DNA of 64,000 nucleotides from Rossellomorea vietnamensis (GCF_025398035.1 NZ_CP104558.1:4412001-4476000); one strand, 5' to 3'. Numbered from the stretch's first letter, positions 53,047 through 60,806 are shown. Notes: generated by a model from the letters alone, not told the origin. Numbers and translations: made by a program.

Positions 53047-53886
53047 ATGAACCTTTTTAAATATCAAGGCCAAGAAGAGGATCATTATACTCATATATTA
53101 GCCTCAATCCTTAGTTATAATAATTTCCAAGTTGTTGAACCTTTTTTAGAAAATTTGTTGAAGGAAAGAGCTATAAACCTTAATTTTAAACAGGTATTAA
53201 TTATGACAAGGAAAAGAATTTGCCCCCAAGAGGAGAAACCTTTTGAGTATATCATTGGTATAGCTCCGTACAAGAACATTGCTACTGCATCTAAGTTAGA
53301 AGATAACTCAGGTTCCATACCAGATGCGTGGATTTACGGTGAGAATTTTAATTTACTATTTGAATTTAAAATAAGAGGAGCCCTAGATAAGGGGCAAATT
53401 TCAGCCCACAAGAAATTATTATCCAGCAAAGATTCTGAAGTTCTCGAATACAACTGGAATGATGTTAAGGATAGTTTGCAAAAAATCGAGTTAAATGACC
53501 CGGTGCTCTTCTATTTAGTCCAATCCTTTATTGAAGTAATCCCTAGCTTTAAATCAAAAAGGCGGTCCTCAGGTATGCCAAAACAGATTATTAGTCAGAT
53601 TAACAAGGAAAACGAGCTACATTTCATTATCACTGGAAGTAGAGTATCAAAGAATTATTCTTTAGATAAAGTTTATAAAGGAGAGAAAATCCAGTTGAAC
53701 CGAGCATTAAATGGCATTCAAGAAGCACGTAGGTTTATCGCAAAATATGTCTTAAGTAACTACTATGATTTGCCAATCGAGTTCATAGGACAAGAAACAG
53801 TTATTAATGACTACTGTGTTGTTCCAGGTAGAAGCATGAAGAAAAATCAATGGAATCAATGGAGGATAGGAGCTTTTTTAAACTAA
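53047..53886 (+). CDS. PD-(D/E)XK nuclease
   Basis: 279-aa predicted nuclease. The core shows Asp93 in SIPDAWIYG, then 12 residues, then Glu106-Phe-Lys108 in LLFEFKIRG, the D...ExK signature; the N-terminal EEDHYTHILASILSYN fits PDDEXK_4-like proteins. No membrane segment. ATG 53047 follows AGGAGG closely (4 bases); an upstream TTG at 53026 has none. It is probably co-transcribed with the upstream HNH gene and could form a two-nuclease restriction unit. Confidence 0.72.
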   Translation: MNLFKYQGQEEDHYTHILASILSYNNFQVVEPFLENLLKERAINLNFKQVLIMTRKRICPQEEKPFEYIIGIAPYKNIATASKLEDNSGSIPDAWIYGENFNLLFEFKIRGALDKGQISAHKKLLSSKDSEVLEYNWNDVKDSLQKIELNDPVLFYLVQSFIEVIPSFKSKRRSSGMPKQIISQINKENELHFIITGSRVSKNYSLDKVYKGEKIQLNRALNGIQEARRFIAKYVLSNYYDLPIEFIGQETVINDYCVVPGRSMKKNQWNQWRIGAFLN

Positions 53887-53903
53887 GATACTGGAGGAGA
53901 ATT

Positions 53904-54155
53904 ATGAGAAAGGAAATATATAAACCGATTATAGGTTATGAAGGACTATACGATATCTCCGAAACTGGAAAGGTGTATTCACACCGATCTAAAAGAACGC
54001 TTAAGAGGTGTGGGGATGAATATGGGTTTCATATCGTTAAGTTAAATAAAGGTGGCGATGCATCTAATCACAATGTATTTGAATTATGGAAAGTTGCTTT
54101 TCCTGTTGTGAATGATACAGAATTTAAAGGAACTAAAAAAATTATATATAGGTAA
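53904..54155 (+). CDS. NUMOD4-only small protein
   Basis: 83-aa protein. Residues 5-30 (IYKPIIGYEGLYDISETGKV, then YSHRSKR) match the NUMOD4 DNA-binding motif usually found in front of HNH homing endonucleases. No HNH follows; the rest is about 45 residues and a terminator. It may be a remnant of a homing endonuclease or a stand-alone DNA-binding protein. GGAGGAG precedes ATG 53904. Confidence 0.7.
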   Translation: MRKEIYKPIIGYEGLYDISETGKVYSHRSKRTLKRCGDEYGFHIVKLNKGGDASNHNVFELWKVAFPVVNDTEFKGTKKIIYR

Positions 54156-54176
54156 TTTCATTCTGGTTCAGAATCG

Positions 54177-54201
54177 GGCTCCTACTCAAGGGAGCCTTTT
54201 T
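54177..54201 (+). terminator. Terminator after the NUMOD4 gene
   Basis: GGCTCC (54177-54182) pairs with GGAGCC (54191-54196), followed by five T. Confidence 0.8.
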
Positions 54202-54390
54202 GATTATACAACCTATATTTTTACAGGTAAATATTAGATTAGTGGTTATTTTGTGCTATATTGATACTAGGAAAAACCCCAGGTATTTGGAAAGACGGGG
54301 GCCAAAATGATCTTTATTTAGTTAATTAATGAGCAAGACAGAAAAGCTCTTATAGAATTAGACAGGATTATTTATTAAGGGGGACCTATT
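54202..54390 (+). other. Leader region of the DUF4062 gene
   Basis: 189 bp without an open frame. AT-rich except for a compact GC-rich island at about 54270-54304 (ACCCCAGG ... TTTGG ... ACGGGGGCC) able to form CCCC/GGGG and CCAG/TTGG pairings. Ends with the ribosome site AAGGGGG. No riboswitch class was recognised. Confidence 0.45.
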
Positions 54391-57126
54391 GTGACTTTCA
54401 TTAAAGACAAAATAAATGTTTTTATTAGTTCTAAATGCGGAGTAGAATCATATGACATTATTAGGGCAGCTCTTAAAAACTTATTAGAAAACACCGGATT
54501 TATAACCACTTACGTTTTTGAAGCTGGAGATGCGGCTTCAGTAACTGCAAGGGATGAGTATTTGAATAAGTTAGAGGACTGTCATGTTGTGCTATTTCTA
54601 ATTGACAATAAAGAACCAAAAATTCCTGAAGGAGTTATGAAGGAATGGATGCATGCAAGGAAGATTGGTCGAAAAGCCATTTATCTTTTTTTAAATGACC
54701 CTTTAAAAAAAGAAAGTGAGATACAAAAGGAATTAAATGGGCCAAATGGTGCTCGATACAAAGTCGTAAATAATATCCAGGAGCTTATTGATACAGGCTT
54801 TAAAAGCGTTATGAATGATATAGTGAATATTTACAATGAATATTGTAAAAACAGACTAATAAAGTTGGAGGAACAGGGAACTCTAGATGAAAACGGTCAA
54901 GAGTATATAAATAATATTACACCAGTGGAAAAAAGTCTGATCAAGAAAAAAGAGCTAACTGGTTTTTCTAAGACTACTCAATTATTTAAAAATATTATAT
55001 TTAAAAAAAATGAACAGATTGAACCCGATAATGAAATGGATGAATTCTCCTATTATTTAACGAAATACCTAATAGGAGAAGGCGAAATTTCAAAGATTAA
55101 CTTTTCGCTGATAATGACTATTATTAATAATAAGTACGAAGGTAATTTAAAAGAAGTAATTAATAAAAGGTGGCAAGCTATTGAGTGGTATTATAAAGGA
55201 GATATGGAAAAAGCAATTTCTCAATTAAGTGAAGCTGTATCCCAAATTGAGGAACTAAAAATAGAAAAGTGGATTAGAGACGACATTCTTATAGATATCA
55301 GAAACTTTGAAAATAAAAAAATGAACAATTCTAATCAGGTGTTTATCTCTGATGCCCAAAAAAAAATAGAAGATAATAGTCACTTATTATATTTTCCGGC
55401 TATAGATAGAGTGCAAAAGAATATCAATAATGAAATTCTTAAAGACATAAATAAGTTCACTATTCAAAGTCCTTACAGTACATCGATTGGGTCTAAAATA
55501 GAATATCTCCTTGAAGATGTAGCAAAAAGTTTGTATATTGCTATTATTTATGGTTCATTAACCCATATATCACTCACAAATAGCTTACTGAAAGATATCT
55601 TCCAGCATTATTCACGAATTTATGATGAATACCAATTAAAATTTGAGTATTTGAGATTTAGCATTCTTGATCAAGATTATAAAAACATTAAACATATTTG
55701 CAATAATAACAGTGAAATTTTATCTTCGTGTAGCTTTGAAAAAATATATGAATTGTATAGGTTATCTAATTCCATACCATATGAGGGAGATAGAACTAAA
55801 ACCAAATTAGTTTTGTTTAATCACCTTGGTTACTACTTTGGGGATAAGGACTATGACAACATTCAAGACGAAATATTTATTATCTTGAATAAGTGGCTTT
55901 ATTCCGAACCAATAGTAGGAAACTGGTCGTTTATTTTTCAAGCATTAAAAGGAAATATCAGAAGAATAGATATTAACAAGGTTTTGCCTTTTTTAATTCA
56001 AATCATAAAAAATAAGTTTTTTAGATTTTACGATAATGTCTTTGATTTGCTTAAGAGTATTGATTGGAAGGTGAATGCACACCATATAAGAGAATTAAAG
56101 AAATTAATACTAGATTTATTAAAAGAAGATCAACTTAAGGATTCTAGGTTCTTTCAGAGTTTAATAATAAGTCTAAGAAGGCAATTCGTAGAGTTTAGTG
56201 AGTTCGATAAGACAATAGAAGAAGAGTGGGAAAAATTTCACAACCTATACAAGTTAGAAGTATTTGATTTATCCTTAGAGGAAAATAGTAATTACATTAA
56301 AAAGTATGTAGAAGAAATGGTTAATAGAAACAAAACCTTAGGGAAAAATGGAGTATACGGAACTTTTGCAACTTCCCCATATAGAATAATAAAAAATATT
56401 ATATCGTATTCAAATCTTGTGCTCCCACAACCACTTTTTACAAAGGTAATAAAGAGTATTAAAGACACTTTGCTCAATCCAAAGCAATATGCAAATGAAA
56501 AGCTAGATGGTTTAGAACTCTTATTTGCTTTAAAATTGATGAATAACCGTGAGGACAAAATTGAATTTGATTGGGAAGCACTAAATATAGAGATCCAAAG
56601 TAACGTTAAAAATGTGTTAAACATATATCAAGGTATTTTCGAAAAAGATTCTGAACTAACTGTTAGACTATATTTGTATATATGGTTTATTGCAAACTCA
56701 GTTTCTGAAGATAAAGAGTTATTACTCTTACTATCAGTTTTTAATAAAGAAGATGTATATCAAAATATAAAATTATTAGAATCATTAAAGTTGTTTATCA
56801 GTTATCATGTCGAGAGTAAAAAAGAGATTCCAAATGCTCAAATTATTTTACATGTAATTTTATCAAAATCAAGGGATAGAGATTTTTATTTAAGGTACCA
56901 TGCAATTGAATCCTTATTTCTAATGATAGGAAAAGGTTACGATGATTTAATTGTTAGTGAATTATCTGAACTAATTGAAGATCCGGATTACAGAATTAAA
57001 GCTATGATTATTAATAATGCTAATAAATTGAATTCTAAATATAAAGGTTCGATGGAAATAATTTTTGAAAAGGCTAAAATAGATAACAATTATATTATTC
57101 GAAGGAATGAATTAACCTTAAATTGA
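54391..57126 (+). CDS. DUF4062-alpha-solenoid protein
   Basis: 911-aa protein, the largest in the cargo block. Residues about 6-100 match DUF4062: INVFISSKCG at the start, the central YLNKLEDCHVVLFLIDN, and the EWMHARKIGRKAIYLF strand-helix, a TIR/flavodoxin-like fold seen at the N-terminus of NACHT-type proteins such as TEP1/NWD1 and in bacterial defence proteins. The remaining 800 residues are predicted helical repeats with no P-loop, ending in HEAT-like units (FYLRYHAIESLFLMIGKG, then DPDYRIKAMIINNANKL). Start GTG 54391 with AAGGGGG 7 bases upstream. Function unknown; an immune sensor/effector role is inferred. Confidence 0.72.
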   Translation: MTFIKDKINVFISSKCGVESYDIIRAALKNLLENTGFITTYVFEAGDAASVTARDEYLNKLEDCHVVLFLIDNKEPKIPEGVMKEWMHARKIGRKAIYLFLNDPLKKESEIQKELNGPNGARYKVVNNIQELIDTGFKSVMNDIVNIYNEYCKNRLIKLEEQGTLDENGQEYINNITPVEKSLIKKKELTGFSKTTQLFKNIIFKKNEQIEPDNEMDEFSYYLTKYLIGEGEISKINFSLIMTIINNKYEGNLKEVINKRWQAIEWYYKGDMEKAISQLSEAVSQIEELKIEKWIRDDILIDIRNFENKKMNNSNQVFISDAQKKIEDNSHLLYFPAIDRVQKNINNEILKDINKFTIQSPYSTSIGSKIEYLLEDVAKSLYIAIIYGSLTHISLTNSLLKDIFQHYSRIYDEYQLKFEYLRFSILDQDYKNIKHICNNNSEILSSCSFEKIYELYRLSNSIPYEGDRTKTKLVLFNHLGYYFGDKDYDNIQDEIFIILNKWLYSEPIVGNWSFIFQALKGNIRRIDINKVLPFLIQIIKNKFFRFYDNVFDLLKSIDWKVNAHHIRELKKLILDLLKEDQLKDSRFFQSLIISLRRQFVEFSEFDKTIEEEWEKFHNLYKLEVFDLSLEENSNYIKKYVEEMVNRNKTLGKNGVYGTFATSPYRIIKNIISYSNLVLPQPLFTKVIKSIKDTLLNPKQYANEKLDGLELLFALKLMNNREDKIEFDWEALNIEIQSNVKNVLNIYQGIFEKDSELTVRLYLYIWFIANSVSEDKELLLLLSVFNKEDVYQNIKLLESLKLFISYHVESKKEIPNAQIILHVILSKSRDRDFYLRYHAIESLFLMIGKGYDDLIVSELSELIEDPDYRIKAMIINNANKLNSKYKGSMEIIFEKAKIDNNYIIRRNELTLN

Positions 57127-57130
57127 TAGT

Positions 57131-57162
57131 CAAGAACCAGGATATCCTGGTTCTTGTTTTTT
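57131..57162 (+). terminator. Terminator after the DUF4062 gene
   Basis: Perfect palindrome CAAGAACCAGGATATCCTGG followed by TTCTTG and six T (57131-57162). Confidence 0.92.
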
Positions 57163-57250
57163 ATCTGTTTAAGCTGCTTAGATACTAAGTACTTAAAATG
57201 CTTGTTTATTTCCTCAATCTCCTCTTTAATAGCAATATCAACTTCGAAAG
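57163..57250 (-). pseudogene. Remnant of a second repressor gene 3' end
   Basis: On the minus strand this reads EEIEEINKHFKYLVSKQ with stops upstream, parallel to EDIEEIKKHFEYVVFQ at the C-terminus of the intact repressor encoded at 58631-59014. At DNA level 57190-57224 matches 58668-58702 at about 29 of 35 positions. It has no start and no HTH part. Confidence 0.7.
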
Positions 57251-57380
57251 AAAAAACTTAATTAGTTAAAGTGGATTATTGCTAGTGCAAGACACCTCCT
57301 ATAGGAGTAATTTCATAGTTTTTAAGTTTTGTAATGGATGTTAAAATAAGGAGTAATAATTAAATCGTAGGGTGATAATA

Positions 57381-58502
57381 TTGGAAACATATATAAATAG
57401 GTTCCGAAAAGAAAGTCCACGTTTATGGAGTTCATTTGAGCAATGCACTAAAGAGTTTCAAGATAAAGGATTTGAAAATTTTAGGAGTGGTAAGGGGATA
57501 ATAATAGATAGCTATACTGCTAAGTATATGGATGTTAATCTACCCTCTAGTTATATGGTTTTTTTTATGTTTGCTTATTTGAAAAAATTCGAATATGAAT
57601 ATAAGCCAATCGAGAAGGTCCTATATGAAATTCCTTTCCGATTCCGTGGTGTCCAATTTCTTTTCACAGATAGAAAATTTGGTTTAAGACTATTTGCTGT
57701 AACGGATGATGAACAGATAATAAAAGACTTTTTTAAAAAAGTGAACAGTGCTGTGAAAATAGTGGAGCGTATGATGAACCCTTTATTAAAAGAAATTGTA
57801 AATCAAGGTAATATTACTTTTAATAATCAAATTCATTTTTTTTACGAAAGGTACCAATATTTTAGACATAAGGTTATAGAAGATAAGGAAGGCCCAATAA
57901 AAGAAAATGTTAAGTTGAAAGAAATGTTCTTTAATGCACAGGCTATGCTTGATGCATACTTTAGTTATCAAGAGCATTTAATGATTTTATTGCTTCCATT
58001 CTCTAAAATAGAGGATTCGAAATCCACTATTGCTGAATTAATTAGTAAAGATTGGTCTACAAAATTCATTGAAGTTTTTAAAACAAATACTGATAATAAG
58101 ATGAAGAGTTACTTTGAAAAGTTAAAGTCTTTAAAAGAAAGGCATAGAAATAAATATGCTCATGGTGGTTTTGAAAAAGATAATGGCTCGCTATATGCAA
58201 ACGTTGAAGGTTTGGGTTACATACCTGTAAAAGTAAAAAAACATAATTCATTCTCAATACTGGATATAGATAAAATAGGATTTACAGAAATGTGTGATAA
58301 AATTGATGAGTTTGAGAGCTATTTATCTAATGAATCAGATTGGAGAAGACCGATAAAACTATTGAAGTCAGGACTCGATATTTACTTTGATTTAGAACAC
58401 ATCAAACAATACAGAGATGCAATTGAAAGTGATGAAAACTTAGAAAGATATATTGATTTTCAATTTGAGAAGTTGGACAGGGAAGCGAATATGGAATGGT
58501 AG
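57381..58502 (+). CDS. HEPN-motif protein
   Basis: 373-aa protein (376 from GTG 57372). Residues 254-264 read ERHRNKYAHGG, giving Arg256-x4-His261, the R(N)xxxxH active-site motif of HEPN RNases, in a helical context (MLDAYFSYQEHLMILLLPF ... KLKSLKERHRNKYAHGG). The N-terminal 200 residues are helical and unrecognised. HEPN RNases act in toxin-antitoxin and abortive-infection systems by cutting RNA. TTG 57381 is favoured by AGGGTGA 5-6 bases upstream. It lies between two copies of the repressor 3' end. Confidence 0.62.
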   Translation: METYINRFRKESPRLWSSFEQCTKEFQDKGFENFRSGKGIIIDSYTAKYMDVNLPSSYMVFFMFAYLKKFEYEYKPIEKVLYEIPFRFRGVQFLFTDRKFGLRLFAVTDDEQIIKDFFKKVNSAVKIVERMMNPLLKEIVNQGNITFNNQIHFFYERYQYFRHKVIEDKEGPIKENVKLKEMFFNAQAMLDAYFSYQEHLMILLLPFSKIEDSKSTIAELISKDWSTKFIEVFKTNTDNKMKSYFEKLKSLKERHRNKYAHGGFEKDNGSLYANVEGLGYIPVKVKKHNSFSILDIDKIGFTEMCDKIDEFESYLSNESDWRRPIKLLKSGLDIYFDLEHIKQYRDAIESDENLERYIDFQFEKLDREANMEW

Positions 58503-58588
58503 TAAAGGGGAATATTTTAGAGTTCAAAATGCCGTAAACTCAACACATTTAAGCTTACCTTATGAATTTTATACGTAAATAACACTTC

Positions 58589-58624
58589 AAAAAAGCTCTA
58601 AGAACATTTCTCAGAGCTTTTTTT
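58589..58624. terminator. Bidirectional terminator HEPN gene/repressor
   Basis: AAAAAGCTCT pairs with AGAGCTTTTT (58589-58599 with 58613-58624), inner AGA/TCT pairs, between convergent genes. Confidence 0.88.
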
Positions 58625-58630
58625 GATATT

Positions 58631-59014
58631 TTAGTTTTTATTTCTCTGTTTAGCCTGAAACACCACATACTCAAAATGCTTCTTAATTTCTTCAATATCT
58701 TCCTGGGAAAGATCCTTCCACTTTTCAATATCAAAGAAGCCAAATTGCTCTATGCCGTACTCCTTAACTAGTTTGTTCACTTCTTCAAGTGTATCTTCTT
58801 TGGCCATTGTCTTTTCTTCACGACCAAGTAAGAAATCAATCGAAACCTCAAAGTAATCAGCAATTTTCTTTAACATGTCGTAATCTGGTTTTCGCTCATC
58901 CTTTTCATAACGGGACAGGACAACATTGGAAACTCCTAATTTTTGGGCAAAGTCTTTTTGTGAAATGTTTTCTCGTTCTCTCAACTGTTTTATATTACTT
59001 CCTAATGAAGACAT
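58631..59014 (-). CDS. Xre-family prophage repressor (CI/ImmR-like)
   Basis: 127-aa repressor. HTH at about residues 5-60: GSNIKQLRERENISQKDFAQKLGVSNVVLSRYEKDERKPDYDMLKK, then a short C-terminal region with EDTLEEVNKLV and EDIEEIKKHFEYVV, like ICEBs1 ImmR-type repressors cleaved by ImmA. ATG 59014 was chosen because AAAGGG lies 9 bases upstream. It diverges from a Cro-like gene across a region with three TTACC-N5-GGTAA palindromes, its likely operators. Confidence 0.88.
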   Translation of the reverse strand: MSSLGSNIKQLRERENISQKDFAQKLGVSNVVLSRYEKDERKPDYDMLKKIADYFEVSIDFLLGREEKTMAKEDTLEEVNKLVKEYGIEQFGFFDIEKWKDLSQEDIEEIKKHFEYVVFQAKQRNKN

Positions 59015-59059
59015 CAGCTTCATCCCTTTACCGTTATATTTATGTATATAGATTACCAT

Positions 59060-59074
59060 TTACCAATGCGGTAA
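59060..59074. promoter_or_regulatory. Operator O1
   Basis: TTACCAATGCGGTAA, palindrome on the repressor side of the divergent region. Half-sites (TTACC at 59053, GGTAA at 59094) flank it. Confidence 0.75.
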
Positions 59075-59106
59075 GAAATAAAGTTGACAAAATGGTAATT
59101 TATTTG

Positions 59107-59135
59107 TTGACATTACCAAAAAGGTAATTTATTAT
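59107..59135 (+). promoter_or_regulatory. Early promoter with operator O2 in the spacer
   Basis: TTGACA (59107-59112), 17-base spacer, TATTAT (59130-59135). The spacer contains the palindrome TTACCAAAAAGGTAA (59113-59127), so repressor binding would block RNA polymerase directly. Confidence 0.8.
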
Positions 59136-59145
59136 ATAGTTAAAG

Positions 59146-59160
59146 TTACCGATTCGGTAA
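59146..59160. promoter_or_regulatory. Operator O3
   Basis: TTACCGATTCGGTAA, directly before the GAGGAGG ribosome site of the Cro-like gene. Confidence 0.75.
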
Positions 59161-59177
59161 TTAGAGGAGGTGATTAA

Positions 59178-59435
59178 ATGAAATTTCAAAGAAGGCTTAT
59201 AGACTTTGAAAAGATAAAATCTTTAAGAGTAAATCAAAACCTTACTATTGATCATATGTCAAAGGTTCTTGGGTACGATGGGTACAACGCATATTACTAC
59301 AAAGAAAACGGAAAAAGAAAGATAAGTGCTGAAGAGATAGCAATCATAGCCAAAGTTTTAGGTGTACCAATAGAAACGCTTTTTTTTGAAAATAAAATTA
59401 CCGATTCGGTAACTAAATTTAAGGAGGTGATCTAA
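59178..59435 (+). CDS. Xre-family Cro-like regulator
   Basis: 85-aa HTH protein (about residues 10-70; IKSLRVNQNLTIDHMSKVLG, then ISAEEIAIIAKVLGVPIETLF). Divergent from the repressor, so likely the lytic-side regulator. GAGGAGGTGA precedes ATG 59178. Operator O4 lies within its last codons. Confidence 0.85.
   Translation: MKFQRRLIDFEKIKSLRVNQNLTIDHMSKVLGYDGYNAYYYKENGKRKISAEEIAIIAKVLGVPIETLFFENKITDSVTKFKEVI
59398..59412. promoter_or_regulatory. Operator O4 inside the 3' end of the Cro-like gene
   Basis: TTACCGATTCGGTAA, identical to O3, located in coding sequence 23 bases before the gene's end and upstream of the next small gene. Confidence 0.65.
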
Positions 59436-59546
59436 ATGAACCAACCATCAGATGAAACAATCAAAAAAATCTTACGCTATTTCTTAAAAACATCAGTCCC
59501 TAGAATCATCGAAGAACGCAAACAAAAATCTGAAAAAGCAAGTTAA
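59436..59546 (+). CDS. 36-aa phage protein
   Basis: Small basic protein (MNQPSDETIKKILRYFLKTS ...) beginning one base after the Cro-like gene's stop, with a strong ribosome site AAGGAGGTGA. Predicted one amphipathic helix. Unknown. Confidence 0.6.
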   Translation: MNQPSDETIKKILRYFLKTSVPRIIEERKQKSEKAS

Positions 59547-59609
59547 CTTCATTTTATGAACTAAGCCCGAACATTGAAATCCATATATAGGTAAAGGGGA
59601 GCAGCCCTT

Positions 59610-60128
59610 ATGAAAGTCATGGAAGGGGAGGAGCTTGCTAGTGCGAGAAGGCGCAAAGGTATAACACAACAACAGCTATCACTTAAGCTTCCTATTTCAA
59701 GAGAAAGCATTGCAAAGTACGAAACGGGGAGGCAACGCTTCCCTAAAGATTTAAGAGCTCTAACAGCTGAAGCGATCGACGATGAGGAATACTACTTCGT
59801 TAGATGGAACGAATCAGCTGGTGATGTATCAATCCCATATCTAAATGGCGACTTCATTGAACATCATCCAACAGCCATGATGCTCCTGGTCAAAAAAGAA
59901 TCACTAGAAGCTCTAGATCATCTTGAAAAAGCATGTTGGTACAAGCCGGTTAGATTTCAAAGTGATACAGAGCGAGAGGAAATGAGAAAGGTTGCATTTG
60001 AAGTGTTGGATGCTGCAGCCAGTATGATCAATCTTGTTGCTCTTATATCCAAAGAATATCAATTCTCCATGATACAGATTTTCAAACAATGGAGATTAAC
60101 ACTAAAGGCACGGAGGCTACAAAAATGA
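59610..60128 (+). CDS. HTH phage early protein
   Basis: 172-aa protein with an N-terminal Xre-type HTH (GEELASARRRKGITQQQLSL then RESIAKYETGRQRFPKDLRAL, residues 5-52) and a C-terminal domain of about 110 residues, helical at the end (EVLDAAASMINLVALISKEYQF). Probably an early regulator. AAAGGGGA precedes ATG 59610 at 9 bases. The stop overlaps the next start (ATGA). Confidence 0.75.
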   Translation: MKVMEGEELASARRRKGITQQQLSLKLPISRESIAKYETGRQRFPKDLRALTAEAIDDEEYYFVRWNESAGDVSIPYLNGDFIEHHPTAMMLLVKKESLEALDHLEKACWYKPVRFQSDTEREEMRKVAFEVLDAAASMINLVALISKEYQFSMIQIFKQWRLTLKARRLQK

Positions 60129-60373
60129 CTACACGAACATTCAAGAAAGAAGATCTACGTAATGCAGCTCAACATCAAAGAGGGTCCTGGAACTGTATTC
60201 AAGCGATTGAAGAAAATATCCAAGAAGGAAAATATAAAGATGCCATGCTATCAACGGTTGATCTACTAAACTCCATTAAAGAGCTTGATAGATTGGCAGA
60301 GAAAAAGGTAAAGCAGGATGAATTGCACCATATCACTCAAACATTTGTAAATGTCATGATGAACCGAAGCTAG
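60125..60373 (+). CDS. Small phage protein
   Basis: 82-aa helical protein (MTTRTFKKEDLRNAAQHQRG ...), unknown. ATG 60125 overlaps the upstream stop and follows CGGAGG; an earlier in-frame ATG 60089 is inside the previous gene. Confidence 0.65.
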   Translation: MTTRTFKKEDLRNAAQHQRGSWNCIQAIEENIQEGKYKDAMLSTVDLLNSIKELDRLAEKKVKQDELHHITQTFVNVMMNRS

Positions 60374-60388
60374 GAAGGGGTGAAGGAT

Positions 60389-60478
60389 TTGAAAATCAAA
60401 GCAGGCGAATGGTTAAAGCTTTCTTCATTCGAAAAATCACTTTTACTTAGAAACAAAACAAAAAAAGCAGCAAGCTAA
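60389..60478 (+). CDS. Possible 29-aa phage protein
   Basis: TTG start at 60389 after AAGGGGTGAAGG; basic product beginning MKIKAGEWLKLSSFEKSLLL. Supported only by the ribosome site and tight spacing. Confidence 0.35.
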   Translation: MKIKAGEWLKLSSFEKSLLLRNKTKKAAS

Positions 60479-60590
60479 GGCTGGCACCAAAGCTTACTGC
60501 GTCCCACTATTTATGCGCAATTAGGATTATATAACGTGAATGAATGTGAAAGCAACTTTCATGCATTACCAATTCAAGGAGGTGAAAAAA

Positions 60591-60806
60591 ATGCTTGAAC
60601 ATCCGGATATCACAAGGTTAGAAAAATATGGATACACCAATATGGTCTCTCAGCCGGAACACAACGGAATTGATTATTTCGGAAACGAGATTTTGGTTGG
60701 AGATTCAATTATAACGGATCCAGATAATGGGGAAGTCATCTTAGAAGAAAATTTAGAAGATTACTTGATAGAAAAATGTAAGTTTCATTTTTCAATAGCA
60801 GAGTAA
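60591..60806 (+). CDS. YqaI-like phage protein
   Basis: 71-aa acidic protein resembling YqaI of the B. subtilis skin element (YFGNEILVGDSIITDPDNGE, then VILEENLEDYLIEK). Function unknown. ATG 60591 follows AAGGAGGTGA; an upstream frame extension has no such site. Precedes the yqaJ/recT pair as in skin. A GACCTGTG/CACAGGTC stem-loop without T run lies after it (60807-60830). Confidence 0.72.
   Translation: MLEHPDITRLEKYGYTNMVSQPEHNGIDYFGNEILVGDSIITDPDNGEVILEENLEDYLIEKCKFHFSIAE

Noticed and set aside
54250..54330. c-di-GMP or other known riboswitch before the DUF4062 gene
   Set aside because: The conserved words of the c-di-GMP-I aptamer and of preQ1 elements are missing; only a generic GC-rich fold is visible.
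51000..58600. CRISPR array or insertion sequence within the cargo block
   Set aside because: No regularly spaced direct repeats and no transposase motifs or terminal inverted repeats were seen.
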